Source of the DNA: Schistosoma haematobium
Lineage: Eukaryota; Platyhelminthes; Trematoda; Strigeidida; Schistosomatidae
Assembly: GCF_000699445.3 (NCBI RefSeq)
Contig: NC_067196.1
Span: forward strand, 89,382,364 to 89,446,363
Direction of reading: 5' to 3'
Length of the DNA stretch: 64,000 nucleotides
The notes under the pieces were generated by a model. That model was not told the origin of the DNA, made no database searches, and saw only the letters and a list, made by a program, of their open reading frames with translations. The translations under genes and the position numbers were made by a program. Below, in pieces: positions 1 through 12,189 of the stretch. How positions within the stretch are numbered: position 1 is the stretch's first letter; each line of letters begins with the position of its first letter.

Positions 1-597
1 GAAAGCATTATCTATTGAAGAGATTGGTCTACCTAGAATTAAATCAATACAAAACAGGTTAATCAACCACTCACCGATCAGTCCTCATTGACCTATGCAA
101 CATGTTTCTATTTCCTCAATTTCATCACTAATCAAGTGTAGTATTGAATTGATGATTATTGTGATCATTCAAAACCACAATACATAATCAAAGAATTAGA
201 TTCCTTTTACTAGTCACATGTATTGCACCATATAGAATTAGTGAAAAATAAGCATACAATCATGTTTTGCATAATGAATTACAACAATGATTATCTACAT
301 AATACATAACAGTATGCATATCAATCTATCAAAAGCCTATTGACATTTGTTATGCGTAGGCTAAACTCACTCATTCATTTCATCTTCTTTTACTCAAATA
401 CAGGTTCATTGGCAATTCATCAACAAAAAATGACATAATCAGCAGGTATGCAGTTTAATTAAAAGTCAATTTCGAATGGAATAATCAAAATAGAAAGGGG
501 TTTCCGTATGAAATTCATCAACAAGAATAGAGATTTCCTGAACACAACAAAACTCTTGTGGCAATTCCCCTACAAGATCATCATCCAGTTCAAAATC
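1..597. other. 5' flank of tetraspanin T0, no recognised gene
   Basis: AT-rich sequence with no convincing coding exon, tRNA or repeat that I can identify. An in-frame ATG at 508 lies 90 bases upstream of the preferred T0 start, so the end of this stretch may be 5' UTR or coding. Confidence 0.4.
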
Positions 598-3304
598 ATG
601 TATTTGTCAATAGTTGGACGATATTCAACAAAATTGTTCGTTTTCTTCAATTGCCTTTTTATTGTAAGCGATAATTTCTATTGATTTGTTTCTCTGTTGT
701 TCTATTCATTTCATTCTTTATGATGCAATATAGACAATTGGCAGTATTGTGGTTGCATTCGGCATGAAACTACCAACCAATTTATTTGGATATAAGAGGA
801 TTTTACAAGCAACTACACCACCCATCTTCCTAACTGCTACTTTCTCAGGAACTCTTGGTATATTAGCTGCATGCATCGGAATATTAGCAATATTGAGTGA
901 AAGAAACATGATCATGTATCTGGTAACCATTGAAATATTAATGCATATGCATATGCATTTTTATCCAACTTTTACGTTTAGCATCTATGTACTTTGACCA
1001 TTGTAATAATTATGGAAATAGGCATAGCGTTGACATCCTCTTTAATGAAAGATCAAGTTAGTTCATGTCTGACATTGTACGTTGACTTCTAATTACTTTC
1101 ACGTAAACAGTTCTTCACTGAAGCTCATCGTTCGTTAAATACGAATGTTAAACAATATTGGACAAATCTTCGTTATCAAATAGAATTTGATGATTTACAA
1201 ACAACAGTAAGTAAATAAAACATCGGTAAATGTGTTAACTCTCTAAATACAGTTCCGTTGTTGTGGGGCTTATTCATCCAACGATTATCCACATATTAAA
1301 CAACTTATACCGATTTCATGCTTGTCTGGAATAAAACCATATTCACTGGTAAGTAAATATTTGATTGTTGTAAAACACTCTAATTGCATATGAACCCATT
1401 GAAAGCTTCCAATTCTGAAGGGAGTTTCAACACTGAATAGGTAAATGTCTGAGGAAATGTTTGACGTAACATCTCTGCATGTTATTGTTAACAAATATAA
1501 AGCGATATCCGTGCTATAATAAACCAAGATATGTCCAAGGCTTGAAATATCCAGTTAATTTATTCAAAAGTATACATTTTACACTATGATTTAACATGCT
1601 TCCTACATATTCTTAACACATTCTATTCACAACAAATTGATTGGTCATATCTACGTAGTGAATTACTACTCTTCTCACAATTCACCTAGAACACATGACC
1701 AATGCATATTTGTAACGTTCAGTCTCAAGTTCACAGATGCTGAAAATTTACATCCTGAGATTCTCAATTCCTTGTTACATATACTTGTCATGTTAACGTT
1801 GTTCTATCCATCTTAACTTGATTTTGTGTATATTCAAATAAATATACTAGGACGGAAAGGCCTTCCAGTGCTTTCACCTTTCTAATGGTGATCTAACATT
1901 GGTCGATTCATGATCTCAATCAGAACTCAAGCATCTGCACAACTGTATACTGAAAATAAATTTACGTGAATTTATGAAGTAGGATACAGAATGAACACTG
2001 AAGAACAAGACACCTTGATTGCATGGAAGTTAATGTAAAAACACGTCTAAGAATATTGTGCAGAGAGATTTCATAGCAGTCCATAAGTTCCATTGAGTTC
2101 ACATGTTGGCAATCGAAACAACATAGAAACGTCATTTGAATTAAGTATATCTAATGGAAAATTGTATAATTTCGGAATAAATTTATGGAAGATTGAGAAT
2201 AGAACTATTTGAGATTTTGGTCATTTCGAAAGAACAAATGGATTATGTGTATATATTTGCAATACTGGAAGATGTTCACCAAGATACTCATCCATTCTGC
2301 CCTAGTTTCTTAATGGAAAACTGTATGTGGACAGTTAAAATGTTTCGTTCTAGTAAGAAACAGATGGTTGTCTTATTTTCGTTAGTTGTCTAATTAAATT
2401 CAGTTCATCATGTAAACTACGAAAATGAGGCTGTCTCAATACTTTCCGTAGATTTCCTTCAACAATACTAGATTTTGTGGCATACTTATCAGTTTACTGT
2501 TGGTTTAGTGTTGTAGAAGTAGCTATTGTCCTAAGTTGGAAGTTGCATACATCCAAAGCGATTCCATTTGCTGATCACTCTAAGGCTTATGTCATTTATA
2601 TCGTAATGTCTGCTTTTCAAAGAAGGACCACATTTATCAATCTGGTCATTGAAAAACCTCCACCGAATCACATTATTAACATAGTCGATACAGATGGATC
2701 AGTTATGTGAACACAGCACCACACGTTTCAAAGGAAATACATTTTTTGTTTGATGTATAGAAATATTTAATTAAGAATGAATGAACATTACTTGACTTTT
2801 GGATGCAGTGCTCATATCTTACTCAATACACCTTCATAAGGAAGGATGATTAACTTGTTGTATAGATAGCTTCCAATGAATCATTTCATGCAAACTAAAT
2901 TCCACAAATCACATTCAACATTTTCATCTCAAGCTTACCAGTTATTCGTCATTCACTCACTGCTTTCCATGTTTCGTAGACGAATATTGAAATCAACCAA
3001 ACAACCAAACATCGTTCTCTATGGTCAGATAGATGGTTGATTCACTTGTTTTGAATATTACATGGTACTAAACATTTGTTTCTTCACAACTATTCATAAT
3101 TAATTAACACTATATAGTTTCTTTATTTAACATACACAGGGATGCATTGATGCATTGAATGGATTTGTACAATATTACAAAAACATTCTGATCTATTTAT
3201 GCTTCAGTTTTGGAATAATTCATGGTATCTACTTGGTGTTCTCAGTTGTGATGGTTTGTAAATCTAAACATGGAAACATTCGATCTACACAAACCTCTTG
3301 TTGA
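598..3304 (+). CDS. Tetraspanin T0, six exons
   Basis: Predicted four-pass membrane protein of the tetraspanin family, which organises membrane microdomains; many schistosome members sit in the tegument (family knowledge). Exons: 598-663, 734-922, 982-1056, 1111-1206, 1253-1348, 3140-3304, all with GT/AG borders and all introns phase 0; product about 228 aa. TM1 crosses the exon 1/2 junction, TM2 ends exon 2, and TM3 is exon 3. Exons 4-5 form the large loop with the diagnostic CCG motif at about residues 145-147 (FRCCGAYSSNDY), a second half-pair PISC, and GC opening exon 6. TM4 and a short tail are in exon 6. Exon sizes match the T1-T4 copies (189, 75 and 96 bases for exons 2, 3 and 4), but the sequence is clearly diverged. 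The start is uncertain: ATG 598 gives the length seen in T1-T4, while ATG 508 in the same frame would add 30 residues. Intron 5 (1.8 kb) holds the only long gap. Confidence 0.82.
1840..1925 (+). repeat. SINE tail fragment in T0 intron 5
   Basis: Contains the run 'ccagtgctttcacctttctaatggtgatctaac' in spirit (GGACGGAAAGGCCTTCCAG... ending GGTGATCTAAC). This matches the 3' part of the tRNA-derived SINEs at 5.42-5.64, 12.2 and 52.0 kb. The tRNA-like head is missing. Confidence 0.5.
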
Positions 3305-3989
3305 AATGAAACGAAGACTACTGATGAGGATTGAATCTCGGCCGAAATTTCGCATGAATAACACTTAATTATTGTTGATAAAATACCATTACACTTTTAC
3401 ATAACACTTGTTTCATCAATTTGTAATTCATACATTTCATTTATGTAATAAATCGCATTAAGATTACAGAGTTACTTGGTGAAATTTAAAAACCATAGTC
3501 TAACACTTTATTTGCAAAACGTTCATTATTTGTTTCAGACTTTATTGTTCCTGCATTACCATACCAATTGTTTTCTATTCCCGTCCTTGCCTTCTTGATC
3601 TTCTCAATCTTCTGTTGCCAGACATTCTCTTTCTGACTCGCGTTGTATACTACTTATGTCGTTATAAGTAGCACACACCATAAAACTCGTATAAATTATA
3701 ATAGCTTCATCTGTACACCTATTAAAGACTGAAATATATTTTACTGTAATGATAGAATTAAACTGATAGGATGGATTCACTGATGGTAATCAGTAGTTGT
3801 GATAGCAAATATCATAATATATGGGGCCTGCTTGAGTATCTGGGCTGCCTGTTCCTGACATCTAGATATTGACTGTAATATCCAAAACTATCCAATTCAT
3901 ACTCTTACTTAAGAACTTACTCTTGTTACCCCCATGAATTAGCATAGGTCACCTATCAAGATTCTCCAACCAACGTTTGCACTGAAAAT
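3305..3989. other. Spacer downstream of T0
   Basis: No gene recognised. A short stretch near 3540-3665 (CTTCTTGATCTTCTCAATC and neighbours) resembles sequence near 28.58 kb and 13.05 kb in the tetraspanin duplications, so T0 flanks share ancestry with the T1-T4 unit. Confidence 0.35.
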
Positions 3990-4330
3990 TCTGAGTTTGA
4001 TGTTGGCTTGCAGACAGTTGTTTAGCGTTCCATATGTCCTTCAATTGTACGAATACTACACTTACTTTGCCAATCCTCGTCTTTACGCCCTCATTGGATC
4101 CTCACTGTTCATCGACCATACTGACCACGTAAGTGAATCATCCCACATCTTCCAGTGTTTCTCCATCAAGTGTGATTTTATTGATTATCCTTGTGTTGTA
4201 TATAGGGATCTTGGTTTTCCTCTTTTGTATGTCGAGGCATACTGATATAGAGGCTGCTGCTACATTGGCTGTCTTCTCAAGCATTTGTTTATGTGTATGG
4301 TATAGAGGAAGTTCATTAGACAACAATACT
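3990..4330 (-). pseudogene. RTE (SR2-like) LINE fragment, RT C-terminal region
   Basis: Read on the minus strand, it gives a degraded version of the RTE segment found intact at 20.74-21.40 kb. The stretch 'KRKTKIPIYNTRIINKITLD' is followed by 'GETLEDVG', then FTY...DEQ and KTRIGK, with stops between. The same order ([34 protein letters not shown]) occurs in the 20.74 kb copy. 5'-truncated and dead. Identification rests on similarity within the window and recall of the RTE/SR2 family. Confidence 0.6.
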
Positions 4331-4905
4331 ACTCAAAAGAACTGTTGGAAAATGATTCGATAAACCATAAGCTTTTGTTTGATCCATGGTTCACTATCAT
4401 TCCCCTTTTTTATTCCAAAGCTATTTTAGGTCTGCCTTTTTTAATATTCACAATATTTAGTTCATGCTTTCTGTCATGTCAAGTGAAAAGTTAGGAATTT
4501 CCCAGATTAATTTTATTTGTTTTGAATTCATTCTATCTCAGAGACCTTATTTAGCTCCTCTGAAACAAAATCAGCAAGAAATTTGCTGTCAGTTAAGTAA
4601 TCTGTGAAGTGGATTGAAAACAAATAAGCAACCGTATAATTTGTAAATGTTTGAGGAACAGATAGTGCTGTGATATCTCAGAATGAAACGATTGTCGTCT
4701 AAATTCTTAAAAAGGTGTACATAACCTATAAACCAACTATTAAAGGATTATTTGAATTTATCTACTAGCCACCATCATGTCCATCAGGTTTAGTAGAATC
4801 ATGAAACAATATCTGCCAACAAATAGCTAGGTTATAGTTCAGGTCAAATCTTCGTTTTCAACTAAATTTTAAAGTACTTTCATACTCACTGAATCCCAAA
4901 AATAT
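4331..4905. other. Intergenic stretch, nothing recognised
   Basis: AT-rich, with no open frame, RNA gene or repeat that I can support. It lies between two RTE fragments in opposite orientation and may be decayed element sequence. Confidence 0.3.
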
Positions 4906-4909
4906 TTGT

Positions 4910-5224
4910 ATGCATAGATATCAGGTCTTCCTTCAATTCCTTGGAGATGACTGTGTTCTCACTATGTCTGTTGAAGTAAAATATCCCCAAGTGCTTCATC
5001 GGCATCTGGAAAACTCTGAAGACACTCCAGATAGGTTAAGAGCATACAATTACCTCTCCTCATTGCTTAAATCTAGCTGTGGGGTTAGACAGTGTTTTCA
5101 AATCCCAAACTTCCTCTTCATCTCTGCCGTCAATGACCTCCTAAAGAACACGATGGATGGATGGATGGATGGATGGATGTACCTTGAATCTTCAAAATGT
5201 GAATTATTCTTGGACAGTGGCTGA
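4910..5224 (+). pseudogene. RTE-type reverse transcriptase fragment
   Basis: An open 104-codon stretch resembling the middle of RTE/SR2 reverse transcriptase. The segment 'LENSEDTPDRLRAYN' leads to 'CGVRQCFQIPNFLFISAVND', a worn form of RT motif B, which normally reads SGVRQGCPxSPFLF. The usual glycine-cysteine-proline core is altered, a simple (ATGG)n run interrupts the 3' side, and the YADD box is not found. It is an orphan fragment with no intact 5' or 3' end. Confidence 0.6.
5151..5180. repeat. (ATGG)n microsatellite
   Basis: About seven tandem copies of ATGG, giving MDGWMDGWM when translated within the RTE remnant. Confidence 0.9.
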
Positions 5225-5419
5225 GATGTTATCAGTTTTTTGTACTGGAAGTGAGGGACACACTTGGGTTGAGACATCCAGTCATTTTAAATGAGCATTT
5301 TCTACTTCGCCATTAGCCTTTAGTGAAATGAAAACAATATAAAAATATACTTTGATGGTTTGTAATCGACGCGAATGAGGGATGACAATACTGCTAATGA
5401 TTGGAGAGATTTCACAGGT

Positions 5420-5640
5420 TGAAATCATGAGTCATTTGAAGTTAGACCACCATGGAAAACCTGGAAGCACTGGACGGCCGTTCCGTTCTAGTATGGGACA
5501 CCTCAGTAGTGAGCATCCACGATCCAGCGCCCCACGGGATTTGAACCCAGAACCTACTGGTTTCGCGCGCGAGCACTTAAGCACTATACCACTGAGCCGA
5601 CCGGCATCCAACACTGGTAATGTCTAACTTCAACCAATCC
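5420..5640 (-). repeat. tRNA-derived SINE
   Basis: On the minus strand it begins with a tRNA-like head. An A-box-like GCTCAGTGGTATAGTGC is followed about 35 bases later by a B box (GGTTCAAATCC), then a non-tRNA body (CCCATACTAGAACGGAACGG ... GGTGGTCTAACTTC). The head could look like a tRNA gene, but no acceptor stem closes and the body recurs at 12.2, 25.6 (head only) and 52.0 kb. That marks a SINE transcribed by RNA polymerase III. Confidence 0.75.
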
Positions 5641-5874
5641 ACGAAGTTGCGAAGTTGGAGAGATTATTTAAAAAGGAATGGTCACACCAGCCACACGAAT
5701 TATGGTAGGAATCAAACTCTTTTTCAGTATTATATGTATATTCTGATGTTTTGATATTTGTGAAGTAAAATGTGTGGTGAAATGTATGGTGAATGTGCAA
5801 TATATTTGCTCCATTATTCTTCATTTCCTCCTTATACGTTAGATTTTTCTTTATCCAATGTACTACTTATGGTG

Positions 5875-5980
5875 CGCACTGTTGAGGAGTCCCACGCTAG
5901 GGCGAAACAGCTGTCCAGTGCTCTCACGTTTTCGATAGTGATCTAACGTTGATCCATTCATGATTTTAATGAAATTCAAC
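5875..5980 (+). repeat. SINE tail fragment
   Basis: Shares the body motif of the SINE just upstream (GTTGAGGAGTCCCACGCTAG, then GGGCGAAACAG..., GTGATCTAACGTTG) but is in the plus orientation and lacks the tRNA-like head. Confidence 0.55.
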
Positions 5981-6748
5981 AATCTCGACAACCCTTTATT
6001 AATAATTAATAATTATTATTATTCAGTTACTCATTTCATTCTGAGCATATTGAGTAGTTATTATCCGTTGATGTGTGGTATTTCCAAATACTTATATGTA
6101 CCTGTCACATTCAACTAATTTATCATCCTGATTTTATCCGTTTGACGCTTTGAAGAGTTACCTTTGATTCTTTCGCAGTTATTGGCGATATATGTAGTTT
6201 TGAATCCGGTTAAACTGAGATCTGTATACTGGGTTATCGTTATATTCCTTTAAGGTATGATTTAATAAATTATGAACATTCAGAAAGAAAGACAACAAAC
6301 AACAAAGATCAACTTGTTAGAATCTATCCAGTTCAATCATCATCGAACCCACTTGATTCCCTGAAACACAAGATTTTCATCATATACCTAAATCGGTAAG
6401 CATTACAATAGTCAAAACAACCAAGTACCACACACAAACATCAATAACAATAAATCATATTGGTGAGATTATAATTTATGGTCGACCCTTGAGCGACGCT
6501 AAATTGGTCTTGAGTGTGTCCACTTAATAACTAAAACCAATGTGTGTGGCGATTAGAATTATGATTTACAGTTGATGGTTAGTGTTAAGAATTAGATTTC
6601 GGGTTTTCATCACGAACTGACATCAGCTTCAATGCCAAAACTCTATTTAGTCAAATGGATGGGTGAATTTCATTAAAAATTCGTTTATTCGTTACCAGAT
6701 ATACAATCATTTTTCTGATGATTCCATAGACCAACTATTGCAATCAAT
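5981..6748. other. Spacer before outer P1 repeat
   Basis: AT-rich with a short ATT/AAT-rich run near 6000-6020. No gene, RNA or element recognised. Confidence 0.3.
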
Positions 6749-6982
6749 GACGAGAAGATGGAAATACCTCTTAATATGCAAACCATGAGAGAGAACAGTG
6801 GTACTGCTCCGTGTAAAATTTCACGTTATTATTTCAATACGTTCTCTGATTTAATTCCATTTTATTCCATAGATAAGCCGAACTCCATCAAATATCTTGA
6901 TAACATAGATAAGAATGAAGTGGGCAAATCAAGAGGAATACAGAAGCGTCACTTACTACAAGCAAACAGTTGTATAGCATGA
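6749..6982 (+). other. Candidate conserved coding exon (copy 1), unknown
   Basis: An open frame (first ATG at 6758) ending KRHLLQANSCIA and a stop. The inverted copy at 41.38-41.61 kb keeps the same frame. The first 28 or so codons differ at several residues, while about 45 following codons (SDLIPFYSIDKPNSIKYLDN and on) are identical in protein. I recognise no domain. It may be a terminal exon of a host gene duplicated with the tetraspanins, or chance conservation in a young duplication. Confidence 0.35.
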
Positions 6983-7950
6983 AAAGCGCTTCCAATTGTT
7001 TTGTGAGAATGTTTAGTTCATATTTGTCAGTTTGATGATAATGGATCGACTATAAGAGAATGTTGACAGATATTCGATTTTAGTACTGAAATGTTATGAT
7101 AGATGATGTGTGATTTGTCATAAAATATGCGACTAATTATCTTCATTCTAACTGAGATGCGTCAATGTAGTAAATAGTTGTGATGTGTGTGTAATGTTTG
7201 TTTTTCTATAACTGGAATCATGCATATTACAGCTATTTTCATCGTTTTGTTTTCCATGATGTCAATTCAAATGATGGTGGAACATTTACTGTTGTTGTTT
7301 GATGAATGTATTTGCGTTTACTTCTATGTGTGTATATACTACTAAGTAGAGAAGTGATTTCTATTTTTATATTTCACATGAGTATTCTCATGTATACGAG
7401 TGTTCAAATGAAATGAATCAGTTGATTTAATTTGTTATAACAGTAGTATAGAATATTGTAATCTCAATGGTGAAGCAAAAGTAACCGTTGACAATGATCA
7501 AGTGTATTTTATTGGCGAGAATAATCAGAAAATAAGTGAATTATTCCACACTATGTGATATACTCATGAATAAAAAGTTGTATTCACGAGGTTTTATCTC
7601 ATTACAGGCTTCTTGTTCAAATCATTCATGAAATTCTGATTTTATTGGAATATCATTTCGTTATTTTGGATTGGTTTCAACAATGTAACAGAAGCTTTTG
7701 TGAAAATATCCTCAGAAAAGGTGATCCATAGTAATACAAGCTGCACTCGAGAACATCACATTGTTTGGGATATCTATTTCTGTCTACTCTTTACAGAAAA
7801 AATAGGTAGACGCTTTGATTTTCATGTACATAACATACTATACAACGCGAAGATAAAAAGAAACTTTCATGAGAACGAACGGTGTATAATATGGTTAAAC
7901 AGTACGGCTTTCTACTGCTTAAGACATATCCTTATCTGAGCTATCAAATG
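6749..7950. repeat. Outer inverted repeat of P1, left copy
   Basis: This block reappears in inverted orientation at about 39.99-41.62 kb. Shared landmarks in order are the ORF ending HLLQANSCIA, the stretch with CAACAACAACAGTAAATG (reverse), and the stretch encoding VHNILY.AKI.RN..ENER.IIWL. The two copies bracket T1 and T2 and mark the outer ends of the P1 inverted duplication. Confidence 0.75.
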
Positions 7951-8064
7951 GGAATCTAGCAAAATCATCTGAATTCTTTGAGAATGAAATCAGCTCATCT
8001 TGTTCAGTCACAGTTAACTGCCATATAAACAGATATCCCAAATTATTGTGATGTACATTTACAG

Positions 8065-8210
8065 CTTGTGTTCTTCAATGTTATTTTGGTCAATCATCTG
8101 AATCTATTTTGAACTATGTCGCCATGATATTGACTGAAGAGTTACCTGTCATAATTGAGGAAATACTGTTGAACTTACTGAGTATCCAACCACTCACAAT
8201 GTCGATGTAA
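8065..8210 (+). other. Candidate terminal exon upstream of T1 (copy 1)
   Basis: Begins after a conserved acceptor (TTTACAG) and runs open to a TAA. It corresponds frame-for-frame to copies upstream of T2, T3 and T4, although this copy is much more diverged in DNA. The shared protein pattern is 'VLQ.YFGQSS' then 'LPVI.EEILL.LLS.QPL.M'. Retention of the frame despite divergence hints at coding. I do not recognise the protein, and no upstream exon was found. Confidence 0.4.
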
Positions 8211-8742
8211 ACGCTGTATAATGCATATGAATAGGAAGGATAATGAGTGGAATGTTGGAAATAAACCAATTTCAGTCTATGCCATTCCGACAAATTTATG
8301 TCTAATTCATTTTCACATGATTTTAATAGACAGCTAAATTACTTTTAATTACCGTGACTTGAATGAGTGACACTAAATCGCAGTCATCATTATGAAATGA
8401 ATAAACATACATACAACACAATTTTACCTACTTACAATGACAAGTTGTATACTTTTGAATTTGATAATAAAATGAAGCCGAACCATAGTGACAATGATAA
8501 TGTTGATGATGTGATTCATTAGTGCTTCTGAATTAAGTAAGTTAACTTTGTGTTGTGCATGAATTTCTATTAGAAATGCACAGTACAATGAATAAATTAA
8601 TTCAGATGAATCCCAATTAATTTTACTATTTCACTTGATATTCTGTGAAAATTCACATTGAAAGTGAAAGATACATTGACTCACATTTATTACCAGTACA
8701 TACAGCATACACAATATCATCATCTCAGTGAACAATATTGAA

Positions 8743-10327
8743 ATGTTATTGTCAAGTGAATCTTGGACTAAAATATTCATCCTGTGCAATTGTAGTTTTG
8801 TAGTAAGTATCATTACATGTGTTCTCCCCATATGGTTATTCATTTCATCTTATTTATACAATCCAGGTATTCGGTGTTGTTCTGTTAACACTCGGAATTC
8901 AACCACAAATCACATTAAATCAATTCAGAACTATACTACAAAATGCGAAACCAGAGATCTTCCTGGTTGTCAGTATCTCAGGTGGTCTCGATGTACTAGG
9001 ATCATTTGTTGGCATTTATGGACACTCGAAGAAACAGAAAGTGATCATATATATGGTAAGTGATATGTTCAATATGGACAAGTGTATTTCACTCATACCT
9101 CTGTTCAGAACATTTTCGTTTTGTTTATCGTGACTTGTGTGTGGATCGGAATGGCATTTAAAGTAGCTTTAACGGAAGACAGGGTTTGTTTGATATAAAC
9201 TGAACCTAATATATCGTGACACACTGATCTTCATATCATTATAGTTCCTTAATTTAGTTAATAGCTCGCTGAGTTCTACTGTTAAAGAATATGAGAAACG
9301 AGTTGATTATCACATGGAGTTTGATGAATTACAAAAAAGTGTAATTTATAATCAAATCCAAAATTCTGATGACTTCTCTATAGTTTTACTGCTGTGGAGC
9401 AAACTCGGAGAATGATTATCGACATCCACAATATACTAGGTCAGTACTAACACCTGATTCATGTAAATACGACAGATTCGCATATCCTAAAGTAAGTCAA
9501 TATTTTTGCAAATTTTTAACCAATTAAATTACCTGATTTCATCACTTTAACAATCCGCATAGAATATTCACTTTTGTATTAACTTACGGTTCACAACCAA
9601 ATACTGAATGTTCAGCTCACTCACTAGGAACATGTTGAGTCAACTGTCATGTGGAATAATTTTATTTATTGAGTAGAATTTCAACCGCGTTTTAAGAACA
9701 TTTGTTAACATGTTGCTAAGTGATTTCCAATATAGGATTCATCGAATAATGCTATTCATCTAGGCAAATACAATCATCTTGATTACGTGGTTTTCGTTGA
9801 CACACATGAATATTTAAAAGAGTTCCACATTTGAAGATTAGGTGACATTAAATCCATTGAAGTTGTTGTCATTACTGACACTTCTGTTCCTCTCATCAGC
9901 ACACTATAACTCAATCATATTAGTAAGTGACTAGTGGTAAAATCAAAACCATTAACTCAAACTCACCGAACTGCTCTACCGACACAACAATAGACTGTTG
10001 TCTGTGACAAGACAGTTCTGCATTGTTCTCAGTCTTATTCTCATTCACAACAACATCACAGTCTAATCACTTTCACTACGCTTCACATTTCAATTATCCA
10101 TGTAGATTTATTGAATGAATGATAAACACTTCATTGTAATTCCTTATTCACTTTTTCTCATCATTTCATCAAAGGGATGTGTATCAGCGATAATTGAATA
10201 TACACAAACTTATCTAAATATCATCATGTATCTATGTTTCACATTCGGGATTATTCAAGCGCTCTACTTGATATTGTCAATTATGAGAATACGTAAATTT
10301 GAAGGTGACGATTTTCTATCTGCATAA
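8743..10327 (+). CDS. Tetraspanin T1, six exons
   Basis: Exons 8743-8802, 8867-9055, 9109-9183, 9245-9340, 9384-9491 and 10175-10327, GT/AG borders, all phase 0; 226 aa. TM1 spans residues 8-32, TM2 about 53-71, and the short basic loop GHSKKQK follows. TM3 is in exon 3 (NIFVLFIVTCVWIGMAFK) and TM4 at about 191-213. The large extracellular loop is exons 4-5 plus the start of exon 6. It carries CCG at 143-145, SC near 167 and GC at 177-178, i.e. a four-cysteine loop. The C-terminal tail RIRKFEGDDFLSA is identical in all four copies. The loop sequence in exon 5 (CCGANSENDYRHPQYTRSVL) differs from T2-T4 far more than the other exons do. T1 is tail to tail with T2. A tegument or surface role is inferred from the family. 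Confidence 0.88.
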
Positions 10328-10975
10328 TGGTCCTATTGAGACCAAATGTTAAGAAGATATTCAATGGAACCTAATGTCAATCAAACAACCGAATCATTGA
10401 CTATTCATTACTCATTCTATTGTCATTTGATCTTACTTATTTGTACACCATTATACACTATTCTCATCAACTGAATAATGAATTTCTTCATTATTTTCTT
10501 TGTTTAAATCAACTTGTTACTGGGAGGTATTTCGAAAGAAAACAAACACAAAATGAGAAACGTTTATTCTCTTTAACACAATCGATAGGAAATTTCAACT
10601 AGAGTATATCAGTCAATCAGATCCGAAGTGTTCATACAACGAATACAAGGTACTTGATCGAAAGTAGATTATCATTATTATTATTATCATAAGGTATTGA
10701 TTAGATTTCAAGATAGATGGTTGTCATCTCTTCAGAGTGTTTATTGTGAAGGTGTAATAGCAATGATAAATCGATCTAGTTGTGGTTATTGAGAGTTGCA
10801 TTATGATTTTATGATGGAAGGTCATTGGTTTACTATAACACTGAGAGCATTGTGGATTGATTGAGCTTAAGAAGTAAAACGATAGGTGTATTTTTCTTTG
10901 AAATTCTATTTCTGACATTTTGTTACAATATCTGTTGAGCATAGTTGAAGATGTGAAAACCACTTAATATGTATA
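10328..10975. other. 3' flank of T1, shared by all four copies
   Basis: Nearly identical to 23.25-23.90, 47.98-48.62 and 53.37-54.02 kb. Contains a short (TTA)n-like run near 10675-10690. The small open frames here are conserved only because the copies are recent. It probably includes the 3' UTR. Confidence 0.5.
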
Positions 10976-10977
10976 CT

Positions 10978-11255
10978 TATTTTTCAGGATGATAGTAATA
11001 CTCACTTAGTATTGTTTTGCTTGTATTTTCCTATAGAGGTTTTTAATTGGAATTGATCTGTCTGTTTGTAGCATATGTGCATACTGTGAGTATGCCTCGA
11101 TATTTCTTTAATTCATAAGCTTTTATAAGCAATGACTGATAATGGCTAGCAGTTTGATGCGCGTTTAATCCTATTTGGGACTCGTCAACTGGATGCACCT
11201 ACATCTCAGAGTTGATGTTCACTGATTAATAACTTCTGTTTGATATAGTGACAGC
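10978..11255 (-). mobile_element. Solo Penelope-type terminal repeat
   Basis: A roughly 280-base unit, present in inverted orientation at 53.10-53.38 kb and as the two ends of the longer element at 48.63-49.51 kb. On the minus strand it contains the schistosome Sm-alpha-like segment (GTTGACGAGTCCCAAATAGG) near 11170-11195. The absence of coding sequence suggests a solo pseudo-LTR of a Penelope-like element. Confidence 0.6.
11151..11207 (-). ncRNA. Degenerate hammerhead ribozyme motif
   Basis: On the minus strand: helix I strand TCCAG, core TTGACGA, helix II strands GTCC and GGAT around loop CAAATA, then TAAAC where an active ribozyme has CGAAAC. Two core changes (first core C read as T, GAAA damaged) make this copy most likely inactive. 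The family is known from schistosome Sm-alpha repeats and Penelope-like elements. Confidence 0.55.
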
Positions 11256-11469
11256 ATTGAAAATGAATTCCACAAAGAGAGAAGACTTCGCTTAACCAAC
11301 CTTTCATGTTTAATGGCTTATAGCTGCATTCCGTTCAAAATATTCAAAAAGGTAAAACTAAATTCCAACTAATACCATCTAATAATTACTATTTGTATGT
11401 ATGTATGCATGCACATTGTGGAGGTTACCTAGGCTGTGTGCAATCTAAATTTTGAACATAGAACTATAA

Positions 11470-12080
11470 TTCATTAGTTTAGTGAAGAATTTATTTAATG
11501 TAGAGGTAAAGATGAAGGTTGAGCGAAATCGTTACTTGGAAATTTCATCACAGTTTTACATTTTATCAAGATGTATTGAATCTTACTACTGAAATACCGA
11601 TTCATCCTGTCACGTTTGATTCTATGTAAATCAGTGAGAAATCAGTGATGTTATCATTCACTCTAATTGATGAACAATGATGAGATTTCAAAATTGGCTT
11701 CCACAATGCCAAAATATCTCATAATCCATGCAGTGTGCATTGTGTAATAAAAGGCTCTAAAATTATGTAAACTAGTTGGTACTACAAATATCACAGTTCC
11801 AATTCCCTTCTCAAAGAAAATTGCATAGCACTGAATCCACCAACCAATAACATTCAAAGCAATTGGTTTATGGAATTCATTACTAATTATTGATCGATTA
11901 ATATGGAATGTTGTGTTTTATTGCCTAGTTGAATGTTCAACACTTCCATAACTGACATGGATTGTAACTTGAAGAGAACACACATTCCTACCATACGTCA
12001 GTGAATTTACAATAAATGTTTCACAAACCAATCAAACAAATAATGAATAATCTTGATTGTGCTTTGAAATAGGTCAACCA
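11470..12080. repeat. Inner inverted repeat of P1, left arm
   Basis: Reverse complement of 13.88-14.47 kb, with few differences. Equivalent arms lie at 49.74-50.33 and 52.27-52.87 kb. A 65-codon frame (MNVIGWWIQCYAIFFEKG...) is open in all four arms but has a stop just upstream and no clear splice acceptor, so I do not call it a gene. Confidence 0.8.
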
Positions 12081-12189
12081 TATCTACAGATATTCATTCG
12101 TCACTGACTCTTGGACACAGTCACTAGTGAGTATATGATGATTATAATCTGAGAGGGTTTTTTTAGAGATTGTAGTAATCTAACAATCA

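Noticed and set aside
5540..5610. Possible tRNA gene on the minus strand
   Set aside because: A- and B-box-like sequences are present, but there is no closed cloverleaf and the SINE body follows, shared with other copies.
7700..7939. 79-codon frame with a partner at about 40.0-40.3 kb
   Set aside because: Only part of the frame aligns (VHNILY...AKI.RN..ENER), with frame offset elsewhere; probably non-coding parts of the outer inverted repeat.
10420..10963. Two frames downstream of each tetraspanin (about 60 and 79 codons), present in four copies
   Set aside because: They lie in the shared 3' flank, overlap probable UTR, and are preserved only because the copies are young.
11663..11857. 65-codon frame MNVIGWWIQCY... 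in all four inner repeat arms
   Set aside because: All arms are recent copies, so conservation carries little weight. A stop lies just upstream and I see no splice acceptor or family match.
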